Assembly (NCBI RefSeq): GCF_006715095.1
Contig: NZ_VFMO01000001.1
Coordinates: forward strand, 2,356,001 to 2,420,000
Direction: 5' to 3'
Origin: Yimella lutea
Lineage (GTDB): Bacteria; Actinomycetota; Actinomycetes; Actinomycetales; Dermatophilaceae
DNA length: 64,000 bases
In this document: one piece after another, positions 17,549 to 25,189 of the stretch
How the letters are laid out: each line of letters begins with the position of its first letter
Numbering within the stretch: position 1 is the stretch's first letter
Translations under genes and position numbers: made by a program
Notes under the pieces: model-generated
Seen by the model: only the letters and a program-made list of their open reading frames with translations
Told to the model about the DNA's origin: nothing
The model's database searches: none

Positions 17549-18343
17549 TCAGGTTGCGCGTGCGCTCCAACGGTTACCGTTCGGACCTTCGTGCCGATCG
17601 AGCACGAGCGGCACCCCGAAAGCGTCCGAGAGGTTCTCGGCGGTCAATGTCGATTCGATGGGGCCGGCGGCAACCACGCGTCCTGCCCGCAGCATCAACA
17701 CGTCGGTGAATCCCGGCGGGATCTCCTCGACGTGATGGGTCACCAGGACCATTGCGGGCGCATAGACGTCCTCGGCCAACTCACCCAGACGGCGGACGAG
17801 GTCCTCGCGGCCACCCAGGTCAAGACCCGCGGCGGGCTCGTCGAGCAACATGAGTTCCGGGTCAGCCATGAGGGCGCGCGCGATCTGGACGCGCTTGCGC
17901 TCCCCCTCGCTCAAGGTGCTGAAGCGGCGGTCGATCAGGTGGTCGGCACCGATGGTCGCCAGGAGTTCCTTCGCACGCTCATGGTCGAGTTCGTCGTACT
18001 GCTCGCGCCAGCGTCCGACCATTCCGTAGGACGCGGTGACGACGACGTCGCCGACCCGCTCCTCGCGTGGAATCCGGTCGGCGATCGCGGCCGAGGCCAG
18101 ACCGATGCGGGGGCGCAGTTCGAAGACGTTCACCGCGCCGAGTACCTCTGACAGCACGCCGGCAACACCCGATGACGGGTGCATCCGCGCTGCGGCGATC
18201 TGCAGCAGGGTCGTCTTACCCGCACCGTTCGGGCCGAGCACCACCCAGCGCTCGCCCTCCTCCACCTCCCAGGTCACGTCGTCGAGCAACTTCTTGTCGC
18301 CTCGGACGACGGTCACTCCGGCGAACGCCAACACATCGCTCAT
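17549..18343 (-). CDS. ABC transporter ATP-binding protein without adjacent permease
   Basis: A 264-aa ABC ATPase with Walker A GPNGAGKTT, signature LSEGERKRVQIARAL, Walker B LMLLDEPAAGLD and the switch His in LVTHHVEEI. The D-loop reads AAGLDLGGRE. No permease or binding protein lies beside it, so it may serve a distant transporter or have a non-transport role, as with ModF-like single ATPases. It is divergent from the hypothetical gene at 18386, with a 42-bp gap. Confidence 0.88.
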   Translation of the reverse strand: MSDVLAFAGVTVVRGDKKLLDDVTWEVEEGERWVVLGPNGAGKTTLLQIAAARMHPSSGVAGVLSEVLGAVNVFELRPRIGLASAAIADRIPREERVGDVVVTASYGMVGRWREQYDELDHERAKELLATIGADHLIDRRFSTLSEGERKRVQIARALMADPELMLLDEPAAGLDLGGREDLVRRLGELAEDVYAPAMVLVTHHVEEIPPGFTDVLMLRAGRVVAAGPIESTLTAENLSDAFGVPLVLDRHEGPNGNRWSARAT

Positions 18344-18385
18344 GGCCCAAACCTATCCGGCAGGTGGAACATCTACGGTGGCCGG

Positions 18386-19141
18386 ATGGGCACTCTCCCG
18401 GCATCGGTCCGACTGGCGCTGTGGGCGACGGCCGCTTGGAACGGTCAGGCGCTCGGCGCGTCGGTGATCGAGCGGTCCTTCCCCGACGTCGACGACGTGA
18501 GCGGCGACCTCGACCGATTGCAACTGTGGGGTGAACTCGGTGAGCGGGTGATGCTGTGTGCCCTGCCACATCCCGGTCACGCGCAGTCGATGCCTCGAGG
18601 TTCGACGAGTCTGATGGCCGAGACTTTGGACGCGGGTGAGTGCGCATACGTGCCGATGATCGGCGGCGCCCTGGTGCCGTTGATCGAACCGTATGGACCC
18701 GAACAGGATCTGGGCTGGCGGGCCGAACTTCGTGCCTTCGACTGCTCCCCCACGCCGACCCACCGCATCGAAATGCTGACCGGCTCGTCCATCGAACGAC
18801 GGCTGCAGTCCGAAATCGCCTCTGCGACGGCGGAACTCGTGGACATCGACCTCGTCCCGTGGCAGCGATCGAGCGAACGGGACGAAGCTGCGGGGCATCT
18901 CTCGGGTGCCTTCGGTCTGCCTGCCGGGATGCCTGCACGGTTTGCCCGGACGATCTGGAGCGCGGCCACCGTGTCGACCGCAGCCGAGGCGGCGCTCGAC
19001 CATGACCCGATCGTCGGTGCATCGGCACACAGCCAGCGGCACGAGGTGCTCCGGCGGCTGATGATCGAGTGCGACCAGGTCCTCGCGGACGCGACCAACC
19101 TCGCCGCCCTCACCATGGCCGGCGTAGTCCCCGACCGCTGA
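18386..19141 (+). CDS. Conserved hypothetical protein, 251 aa
   Basis: I do not recognise the family. The start is taken at ATG 18386 (MGTLPASVRLALWATAAWNG) because the ATP-binding gene on the other strand begins just upstream. The protein is soluble, with repeated short motifs such as WGELGERVMLCALPHPG and a C-terminal helical region rich in Ala. No transmembrane segment or catalytic motif is obvious. Its composition matches the surrounding chromosome. Confidence 0.65.
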   Translation: MGTLPASVRLALWATAAWNGQALGASVIERSFPDVDDVSGDLDRLQLWGELGERVMLCALPHPGHAQSMPRGSTSLMAETLDAGECAYVPMIGGALVPLIEPYGPEQDLGWRAELRAFDCSPTPTHRIEMLTGSSIERRLQSEIASATAELVDIDLVPWQRSSERDEAAGHLSGAFGLPAGMPARFARTIWSAATVSTAAEAALDHDPIVGASAHSQRHEVLRRLMIECDQVLADATNLAALTMAGVVPDR

Positions 19142-19206
19142 CCCGAGCTGCTGGGACGGCGTGAACCGTCAGCCGAGTACCTGCGCTTGTCCTGAGCCGA
19201 TCACGG

Positions 19207-19252
19207 TGGTCGAGTAGTGAGGGAGCTCCAGCGACCGAGCGCGATCGAGACC
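19207..19252. repeat. Interspersed intergenic repeat of the GGTCGAGTAG...ATCGAGACC type
   Basis: The segment runs GGTGGTCGAGTAGTGAGGGA...GCGATCGAGACC. It resembles short interspersed repeats common between genes of Micrococcales, in which a GGTCGAG arm faces a CGAGACC arm. It ends exactly where the left end of the first IS110 element seems to begin. Confidence 0.45.
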
Positions 19253-19259
19253 CGTTACC

Positions 19260-19440
19260 GTCTTGGTGAGCCTTGAAGCAAGGCTCCTGGTCGCCGGCCC
19301 CGGCATGACTGACTGCCCCTGTCGTTTGCATGATCCGGGGGGTGTTGTCACCGGGTGCTGGTGGCGCTGGTGGACCGCTGATAGGGACCGGGCCGCCCGA
19401 ACGCCTGGGTAGGTCTCTTCGTAACGTGGATGTCGGCTTC
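19260..19440 (+). ncRNA. Candidate bridge RNA of IS110 copy 1
   Basis: A non-coding leader upstream of the transposase. It holds ATAGGGAC (identical to the right element end) and, 40 nt later, GTAACG (complement of the left element end): the layout of a donor-binding loop. Both leaders in this window share GGCATGAC in the upstream loop and CTG immediately before the ATAGG segment. No clear left-target guide was found; the right-target guide could be the G run at 19337-19342 facing the C run at 20699-20705. Confidence 0.45.
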
Positions 19441-19487
19441 CTGCGCCTGATCTGGTGACCAGCCGCTCGGACGCACGAGGAGGGACC

Positions 19488-20681
19488 ATGTCTCGACCTG
19501 ACTACGCGGTGTACATCGGGCTCGATGTCGGCAAACAGACGCACCACGCCTGCGCGCTGAACGTCGATGGCACACGGCTGCACGACAAACCGTTGCCCCA
19601 AGACGAGTCGTCGCTGCGTGGCCTGCTGACCAAACTCGGCACGCACGGTCGCCTGCTGGTGGTGGTCGATCAACCCGCAACGATCGGCGCGCTGCCGGTC
19701 GCGGTTGCTCGTGCCATGGGCGTGGACGTCGCCTACCTTCCCGGGCTGGCGATGCGCCGTATCGCCGACCTGCACCCCGGCAACGCCAAGACCGACGCAA
19801 GGGACGCGTACGTCATCGCCGAAGCCGCCCGGTCGATGCCGCACGCCCTGCGACGGGTCGACGTCGGCGACGACACCCTGGCCGACCTGGAAGTCATCGT
19901 CGGCTTCGATGACGACCTGGCCGGACAGGTCACCGCACAAGCAAACCGGATCAGAGGCCTTCTGACACAAGTGAACCCAGCCCTCGAACGTGTCCTCGGC
20001 CCACGCATCCAACACCCAGCAGTCCTCGAACTCCTGACCCGCTTCGGTGGCCCGACCGGCCTGCGCGCGGCCGGCCGGCGACGGTTGCTCGCCGTCGCCA
20101 AACCCCGCGCGCCCCGCTCCTACCAACGCCTCGTCGACGACATCCAGACAGCGCTCACCGAGCAGACCGTCACCGTCCCTGGCACCCGCGCCGCCGAGCT
20201 CGTCCTGCCCAAACTCGCGACCGGACTGGCTCGCCTGCTGCACGACCGCGCCGATCTGGGAACCCAACTGGAGGACATGCTCGATGCCCACCCTCTTGCC
20301 GCGGTCCTGACCTCGATGCCCGGCATCGGCGTCAGGACCGGCGCACGGATCCTGCTCGAAGTCGGCGACGGCTCGAGCTTCCCCACCTCCGGCCACCTCG
20401 CCGCGTACGCCGGCCTCGCACCCGTCACCCGCCGATCCGGCACCTCGATCCGCGGTGAGCACCCCGCCCGAGGCGGCAACAAGCACCTCAAACGAGCGAT
20501 GTTCCTCGCCGCGTTCGCCGCACTGCACGACCCGACCTCGCGGGCCTACTACGACCGCAAACGCGGCCAAGGCAAGAAGCACAACGCCGCCCTCATCTGC
20601 CTCGCCCGACGACGCTGCGACGTGATGTACGCGATGCTTCGCGACGGAACCCTCTACCAACAGAAAACCCCCGCCGCTTGA
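19488..20681 (+). CDS. IS110-family transposase (DEDD / Tnp_20), 397 aa
   Basis: The N-terminal RuvC-like domain starts YIGLDVGKQTHHACAL, with further acidic residues in VVDQPAT and KTDARDAYVIAEAAR (DEDD group). The C-terminal Transposase_20 domain has the helix-hairpin-helix-like SMPGIGVRTGARILLEVGD and the segment YAGLAPVTRRSGTS followed by ARGGNKHLKRAMF. The ATG at 19488 is preceded by GAGGAGGG with good spacing. The gene appears intact. Such recombinases insert the element using an RNA guide transcribed from the leader. Confidence 0.93.
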   Translation: MSRPDYAVYIGLDVGKQTHHACALNVDGTRLHDKPLPQDESSLRGLLTKLGTHGRLLVVVDQPATIGALPVAVARAMGVDVAYLPGLAMRRIADLHPGNAKTDARDAYVIAEAARSMPHALRRVDVGDDTLADLEVIVGFDDDLAGQVTAQANRIRGLLTQVNPALERVLGPRIQHPAVLELLTRFGGPTGLRAAGRRRLLAVAKPRAPRSYQRLVDDIQTALTEQTVTVPGTRAAELVLPKLATGLARLLHDRADLGTQLEDMLDAHPLAAVLTSMPGIGVRTGARILLEVGDGSSFPTSGHLAAYAGLAPVTRRSGTSIRGEHPARGGNKHLKRAMFLAAFAALHDPTSRAYYDRKRGQGKKHNAALICLARRRCDVMYAMLRDGTLYQQKTPAA

Positions 20682-20770
20682 CGAAGACCATAGGGACACC
20701 CCCCCGACGAGACAGGCCCACGCCCGCTGACTCAACCACCCCAACCCCTCGACGAAACCTGACCACGCCC

Positions 20771-20926
20771 CGCTGGTTGAGCCCGACGGATGAGGAACGA
20801 ATCCGTCGGTGCCGAAACCACCCCAACCCCTCGACACAAACCGGACCACTCCCGCTGGTTGAGCCCGACGGATGAGGAACGAGTCCGTCGGTGCCGAAAC
20901 CACGCCGAACCCTCGACGCAAACCGG
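20771..20926. repeat. Tandem ~82-bp intergenic repeat, two units, each with a hairpin
   Basis: Unit 1 starts at 20771 and unit 2 at 20853, both with CGCTGGTTGAGCCCGACGGA. Each contains a perfect 9-bp stem: in unit 1 CCGACGGAT (20783-20791) pairs with ATCCGTCGG (20801-20809) around GAGGAACGA. Each unit closes with CCTCGACRCAAACCGG. Unit 2 is cut by the ISL3 composite transposon, and its missing end (GACCACCCGG) reappears right of the transposon at 30684 onwards. Confidence 0.75.
20917..20924. repeat. 8-bp target duplication CGCAAACC, left copy
   Basis: CGCAAACC directly precedes the left ISL3 terminal repeat at 20925 and recurs directly after the right terminal repeat, at 30676-30683. Eight bp is the usual ISL3-family target duplication length. 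Confidence 0.85.
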
Positions 20927-20930
20927 CTCT

Positions 20931-22238
20931 TCACAATTCGGGGTGTAGGTGTGGTCTGAATCCGCCGGCTTCGAGGAGTGCGCGGGCGATGTAGTTGGTG
21001 AGGTTGCGGAAGCCGAGGGCCAGGCCACGCAGGTGCTCGAGGCGACCGTTCACGGCTTCGGTAGGTCCGTTGCTCGTGCGCGGCCGGTCGAAGTAGGCCA
21101 GGACGTCGCAGGCGCGTCTGGTCAGGGTGCGGCCGAGCTTGCGCAGTTCTACCAACGCCTCAGGCACACTGTCGGCGAGGGCGTCGATCACGAAGCTCAT
21201 CTCGACGCGGCCGGCTGCCCGGTCGGGGTGACGGTAGGCGGAGATCACGCGCTGGTAGATCCCCCAGGTGCACTCGACTTGCACGTGCCGGTCCCCAGCG
21301 AAGAGCTTGTCAAGGCGCTCGTGCTGGCGGTCGGTGAGCAGGTCAGCCCCGGTGTGCAGGGTCCGCCGCGCGGTGTAGAGCGGGTCGCCCTTGCGTCCGC
21401 GGTGTCCGTGCAGTTCCTGCTGGACTCGGCGGCGGCACTCATCGAGAGCGTCCCCGGCCAACCGGATGACGTGGAAGGGATCCATCACCGTGACGGCGTC
21501 CGGCAGCTCCTCGGTGGTGGCGGTCTTGAAGCCCGCGAACCCATCCATGGCCACGACCTCGATCCCATCGCGCCAAGCCTGGTCCCGCTCGGCCAGCCAG
21601 TCCTTGAACGCCTTCTTCGACCGACCTTCGACCACGTCCAGCAGGCGTGAGGGCCCGGTGCCGTCCCGGACCGGGGTGAGGTCGATGATCACGGTGACGT
21701 ACTTGTCACCGCGCCGGGTGTGCCGCCACACGTGCTCATCGACCCCGACGACCTTGACACCGTCCAGGCGGGTCGGGTCCTCGATGAGCAGACGCCGGAC
21801 CTCAGCCAGGACCGCGTCGTTGGCGGTGTTCCACGCCACGCCCAGTCCTTCGGCAACTCGGGCCATCGACAGGTGGCCGACGACGATCCCGACCAGACCC
21901 CACCGCAGGCCGGCGCGGGAGATCTTGGCCCGCGGCGGCGCCGCAGCGGTGGTGTCCTGACGCCACACGTGCGAGCACTCCTTGCAGCGGTAGCGGCGCA
22001 CGGTGAGCACCAGCGTGGTAGGGCGCCACCCGAACGGCTCGTGCGCCAACTCCCTGCTCACCGTGTCACGGGGCACGCCCTGGCAGCCGCACCGCCTGCA
22101 CCAGTCGTCCGGCTCCACGACCCGGCACGCCAGCACGGACCGGTCAGGCTCGAGCAGCTGGCCGGTGACCTCCAGACCGAGGCCGTCGAGGCGGGTGAAG
22201 GTAGTCAGGTCAGGGCGCGTGAAGGTAGCGTCAGGCAC
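20931..22238 (-). CDS. ISL3-family transposase (ISL3-A copy 1), 435 aa
   Basis: The N-terminal zinc-finger region (CRVVEPDDWCRRCGCQG and YRCKECSHVWRQ) is followed by a helix-turn-helix (ARVAEGLGVAWNTANDAV). The DDE_Tnp_ISL3 core then shows VGVDEHVWRHTRRGDKYVTV, VVAMDGFAGFK, TVMDPFHVIRLAGDALDECRRR and the C-terminal RTSNGPTEAVNGRLEHLRG. It starts with GTG. The coding region is almost the whole element and appears functional, although the element's right end is now split by IS110. Confidence 0.93.
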   Translation of the reverse strand: MPDATFTRPDLTTFTRLDGLGLEVTGQLLEPDRSVLACRVVEPDDWCRRCGCQGVPRDTVSRELAHEPFGWRPTTLVLTVRRYRCKECSHVWRQDTTAAAPPRAKISRAGLRWGLVGIVVGHLSMARVAEGLGVAWNTANDAVLAEVRRLLIEDPTRLDGVKVVGVDEHVWRHTRRGDKYVTVIIDLTPVRDGTGPSRLLDVVEGRSKKAFKDWLAERDQAWRDGIEVVAMDGFAGFKTATTEELPDAVTVMDPFHVIRLAGDALDECRRRVQQELHGHRGRKGDPLYTARRTLHTGADLLTDRQHERLDKLFAGDRHVQVECTWGIYQRVISAYRHPDRAAGRVEMSFVIDALADSVPEALVELRKLGRTLTRRACDVLAYFDRPRTSNGPTEAVNGRLEHLRGLALGFRNLTNYIARALLEAGGFRPHLHPEL

Positions 22239-22355
22239 GTCGAGGTCTTCTGGACGGGTTGTGTGAGAACTCCCATCATCGGAAGACCTCGACCCTCACC
22301 CCCGACACCGACGCGCCGCCCCAGGTCGCACCACAGCTACACGTTGATACTTGAA

Positions 22356-22545
22356 GGGCACTGAGTGGCATGACCCGACGCCTACACTGACGGGCTCCTT
22401 GAGGGTCCTGTCTTCCGAGGGATCTGTCTACTGCTCGGAGCAAGCAGGAGTAGTGGAGTGCCGACCGAACCAGCCATGACCTGATAGGAGCGTGACCCGC
22501 CGATTCAGCCCGGTTTCGTCAACGTGTTGTCTGACCGGTCCGGCC
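22356..22545 (+). ncRNA. Candidate bridge RNA of IS110 copy 2 with readable guides
   Basis: Four guide-like segments occur in order. CTACAC (22382-22387) equals the left target (22337-22342). TGAGGG (22400-22405) is the complement of the right target CCCTCA (23820-23825). ATAGGAGC (22484-22491) equals the right element end (23810-23817). TCAACGTG (22519-22526) is the complement of the left junction CACGTTGA (22340-22347). This is the order left-target, right-target, left-donor, right-donor guide known for IS110 bridge RNAs. GGCACT near 22358 and AGTGCC near 22458 could close the first domain. The transcript ends are not determined. Confidence 0.65.
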
Positions 22546-22589
22546 GACGCCTTCCATGGTGAACCGTTGGAAGGAAAGGGCACAACCTG

Positions 22590-23813
22590 ATGAATCAGCT
22601 AGTCGTCATCGCGGGTGTCGACACACACAAGGACACTCATCACGCCGCGGTGATCACCGCGACAGGTCAGCACCTGGGTGCTGCGCAGTTCCCGACCACT
22701 ACGGCCGGCTATCGGGCTTTGGCTGCCTTCATTGCCGGGTTCGGGACGGTGGCCAAGGTGGGTGTCGAGGGCACCGGATCCTACGGCGCGGGTCTGGCCC
22801 GATATCTGAGCTCTGCTGGGGTGCCAGTGCTGGAGGTCTTGCGCCCAAGTCGGCAGATCCGCCGGATGCGTGGCAAGTCCGACGAGATCGATGCCTACGC
22901 CGCCGCGGAGACCGCGTTGGCCGGCACGAACTGTTCGGTCCCCAAGGACCGTGACGGACGCGTGGAGGCGATCCGTGTCGTGGCGACCGCCCGCAGGTCA
23001 GCCGTTGCCGCGACCACCGACGCGGTGCTGCAGATCCGGGACATCCTGGTCACCGCACCCGAGCCGATCCGAGCCAGATACCGGGCGCTGCGCGGCAAAC
23101 CGTTGATCGCCGCGCTGGCCAAGATCCGGCTGCACGACCCCGACGACGTAGTCGCCGAACACACCCTGACGGCGTTGCGAGCTCTGGCCCGCCGCGTTCA
23201 GCAGTTGCGCATCGAGACCGATGCGCACGAGCAGACGCTCGACGACCTAGTCACGCGCGTGAACCCGGCGCTGCTCCAGGCCAAAGGGGTCGGCGTCATC
23301 TGCGCTGCCGACCTACTGATCGCCGCCGGCGAAAACCCCGACCGAATCAGCAGCGAGGCAGCCTTCGCCGCCCTGTGCGGCGCCTGCCCGGTGCCGGCCT
23401 CCTCTGGCAAGATCACCCGTCACCGGCTCAACCGCGGTGGCAACCGTCACGCGAACCGCGCCCTGCATCGCGTCGCCGTCGTCCGGCTCCACACCGACCA
23501 GCGCACCCGTGACTACACCGCCAGCAGACGAGCCGCGGGCAAGACCAGCAAAGAGATCCTGCGGTGCCTCAAGCGCGCGATCGCACGAGAGGTTTACCAC
23601 CTGCTCACGAACCCTCCAGAGCCGATCAGCACCACCCAGCTCCGCCCGATGCGTCAGGCCGCCGGGATCACCATCGAGACCGCCGCGCACGACCTGCACT
23701 GGTCCATGGCCACCGTCTCTCACATCGAACGCGGACACACCTCCAACCGCGCCGCGATCATCACCTACCGCGACTACCTCGCCACCCAGCAGCCACCCGG
23801 TTGCGCAATATAG
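22590..23813 (+). CDS. IS110-family transposase with C-terminal HTH extension, 407 aa
   Basis: The RuvC-like DEDD domain (GVDTHKDTHHAAV, VEGTGSYG, KSDEIDAYAAAETAL) is followed by a Tnp_20 domain (GVGVICAADLLIAAGENPDR, FAALCGACPVPASSGK, LNRGGNRHANRAL). After this core, residues ~351-398 read like a Cro/XRE-type helix-turn-helix (LRPMRQAAGITIETAAHDLH, then WSMATVSHIERG), which ordinary IS110 transposases lack. The ATG at 22590 has GGAAGGAAAGG upstream. The stop TAG is part of the right element end used as donor sequence. The gene looks intact. Confidence 0.92.
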   Translation: MNQLVVIAGVDTHKDTHHAAVITATGQHLGAAQFPTTTAGYRALAAFIAGFGTVAKVGVEGTGSYGAGLARYLSSAGVPVLEVLRPSRQIRRMRGKSDEIDAYAAAETALAGTNCSVPKDRDGRVEAIRVVATARRSAVAATTDAVLQIRDILVTAPEPIRARYRALRGKPLIAALAKIRLHDPDDVVAEHTLTALRALARRVQQLRIETDAHEQTLDDLVTRVNPALLQAKGVGVICAADLLIAAGENPDRISSEAAFAALCGACPVPASSGKITRHRLNRGGNRHANRALHRVAVVRLHTDQRTRDYTASRRAAGKTSKEILRCLKRAIAREVYHLLTNPPEPISTTQLRPMRQAAGITIETAAHDLHWSMATVSHIERGHTSNRAAIITYRDYLATQQPPGCAI

Positions 23814-23838
23814 GAGCATCCCTCATCGGTGAAGAGCC

Positions 23839-24227
23839 CGAAAAACAAAGAGGTAGTAGTTGCACCCACGGAGTGACCACACTACTATGGACATAGTCTG
23901 ATACGTCCGACCCCACCATATCGGGAATTCATGTCCTGAGTCAGCACTCGACTCAGGAGTAACGCCCGGCCGGAGACCCATCGACGAGCCAAAGTTAGCA
24001 AGACGACAAGCCCCACACCGACATAGAACATGCCGCGGATGAAGGGCACGGAACAACCCAACTCCATGCTTCTCGTTCGCGGCACGCGCCGAAAGCAAAC
24101 AAGGGCGACCTTTCCCTGATGCCGAACGGGGCAACACCCGTCCTTGCAAGACCGGAAGACGGGCATGCACCCAGCCTTCTGGTTTTAGCACGGTGGTTCA
24201 TCCAGTTTTCACTGAAGGAGTACGCCC
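23839..24227. other. Lower-GC non-coding stretch at the start of the transposon cargo
   Basis: This region lies between the ISL3-A copy 1 right end and the stress-protein gene and is visibly less GC-rich than its surroundings. A leftward 93-codon frame (23885-24166) contains one hydrophobic stretch but has no recognisable family or clear ribosome binding site; I do not call it. The last part holds the GAAGGAG ribosome binding site of the next gene. The stretch probably came with the cargo from another replicon. Confidence 0.4.
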
Positions 24228-24764
24228 ATGACCAGCCCCGAGACCCCTCGCAACAACCCTCCGGAGCAGGAGGCTAATGAGTTCTCGTTCACCAATGACC
24301 CCCGCTGGAAGCAAACGATCGCGCAGTTCTCTGACTACACCAGTGCGCAGGCAGCGGTTGACCGTCTTTCCGACGCCGGCTTCGCTGTGGAACGAGTGAC
24401 GATCGTGGGGCTTGACGTTCGTGTTGTCGAGCAGGTACTCGGTCGCTTGACAGGAGGAAAGGCTGCGCTACGGGGCGCAGCCGTTGGAGCATGGTTCGGT
24501 GCTCTGCTAGGTCTGCTGTTCGGGCTGTTCGCCCCCGGATTCGGTTGGCTGGCCATCGTGATCATCTCGGTCGCCTCTGGCGCAGTTTGGGGCGCTTTGC
24601 TTTACTTCCTTGGACACCTGGCTACGGGCGGCCGACGGGACTTCGACTCACTGAAGACCCTTGAGGCGGGCCACTACGAGGTCCAAGTGGAAGCACCATA
24701 CGCTGCGGAGGCCGCTCGTCTCCTCGCGGACCAGACCGCCCACCCCGAGACTGAAAAGGCGTGA
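24228..24764 (+). CDS. General stress protein 17M/YflT-like membrane protein, 178 aa
   Basis: The N-terminal half (residues ~30-80: FSDYTSAQAAVDRLSDAGFA, then VERVTIVG) matches the general stress protein 17M/YflT domain. Two Gly-rich membrane segments follow (~82-103 and ~106-130) with a soluble tail (HYEVQVEAPYAAEA). Such proteins are induced by general stress in other bacteria; the molecular role is unknown. GAAGGAG sits about 9 bases before the ATG. It is the only intact non-transposase gene in the composite transposon and thus its likely passenger. Confidence 0.85.
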   Translation: MTSPETPRNNPPEQEANEFSFTNDPRWKQTIAQFSDYTSAQAAVDRLSDAGFAVERVTIVGLDVRVVEQVLGRLTGGKAALRGAAVGAWFGALLGLLFGLFAPGFGWLAIVIISVASGAVWGALLYFLGHLATGGRRDFDSLKTLEAGHYEVQVEAPYAAEAARLLADQTAHPETEKA

Positions 24765-24777
24765 AGTGAAGCGCCCT

Positions 24778-25183
24778 GAGTCTGGGGTAGCCGTGTAGGC
24801 GCTGGGGTGTCGTGCCAGTGCACCCATCCGAGGGTCGCGAGCTCGAGGTCCTCGACCGTCCGCCACGGTCCGGGACGGGCGGGGCCGCGGACGAGTTCGG
24901 TCTTGTAGTAGCCGTTCACGGTCTCAGCGAGGGCGCTGTCATAACTGTCGCCGACGGTCCCAATAGATGGCGTCGCGCCTATCTCGGCGAGACGTTCGCC
25001 GTAGCGAATGGACGTGATTTGGGACCCTGCGTCGCCGTGGCAGCGGAGATCGTCGTGGTGAGCGCCGCGGGACCAGCACCCCATCTCGATCGCGTCGAGG
25101 ATCATCTCGGTGCGCATGTGTGACACGCACCGCCACCCGACGATCATCCGGGAGAACGCGTCAACGACGAAGCAAACGTAAGC
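24778..25183 (-). pseudogene. IS3-type transposase orfB remnant, truncated at both ends
   Basis: Reading leftward from the ISL3-A copy 2 boundary, the translation AYVCFVVDAFSRMIVGWR, then HGDAGSQITSIRYGERLAEI and VGDSYDSALAETVNGYYKTE is the integrase core (rve) of an IS3-family OrfB. The 5' part is missing where ISL3-A begins. Near the other end a one-base frameshift separates GWVHWH from TPQRLHGY, and the reading then runs into unrelated sequence. It shows that ISL3-A had inserted next to or into an older IS3 element. Confidence 0.85.
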
Positions 25184-25189
25184 GGCTCT

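Larger units (their letters stand above)
19253..20700 (+). mobile_element. IS110-family insertion element, copy 1
   Basis: The left boundary is placed at about 19253 and the right boundary at about 20700. The leader segment GTAACG (19421-19426) is the complement of the putative left end, and the leader segment ATAGGGAC (19381-19388) repeats the sequence just after the transposase stop (20690-20697). IS110 elements lack inverted repeats and usually make no target duplication, so the ends are approximate. The ~235-nt leader is long and structured, as expected for an element coding a bridge RNA. It is inserted next to an interspersed repeat. Confidence 0.6.
22343..23819 (+). mobile_element. IS110-family insertion element, copy 2, inside the ISL3-A right end
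   Basis: The element begins at about 22343 (GTTGATACTTGAAGG) and ends at about 23819, six bases after the transposase stop. The boundaries follow from the uninterrupted terminal repeats of the sister ISL3 elements, which read CTACACCCTCAT where this site reads CTACAC-element-CCCTCAT. One C is shared at the junction. There are no inverted repeats, as expected for IS110. The leader is 247 nt. Confidence 0.85.
20925..23838 (-). mobile_element. ISL3-A copy 1, interrupted by IS110 copy 2
   Basis: The left terminal repeat is at 20925. The right repeat is split: its inner part CCACAGCTACAC ends at 22342, and its outer part CCTCATCGGTGAAGAGCC resumes at 23821 and ends at 23838. Joining these around the IS110 element restores a terminal repeat like those of the other ISL3 copies. 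The transposase gene inside is intact. Confidence 0.85.

Noticed and set aside
19110..20921. A 603-codon leftward frame across the first IS110 element
   Set aside because: It lies opposite the intact IS110 transposase and has no recognisable domain; its ends fall in the intergenic repeats.
23885..24166. A 93-codon leftward frame with one hydrophobic stretch in the transposon cargo
   Set aside because: No clear ribosome binding site or family; several other short frames overlap it. It could be a decayed membrane gene, but I cannot support it.
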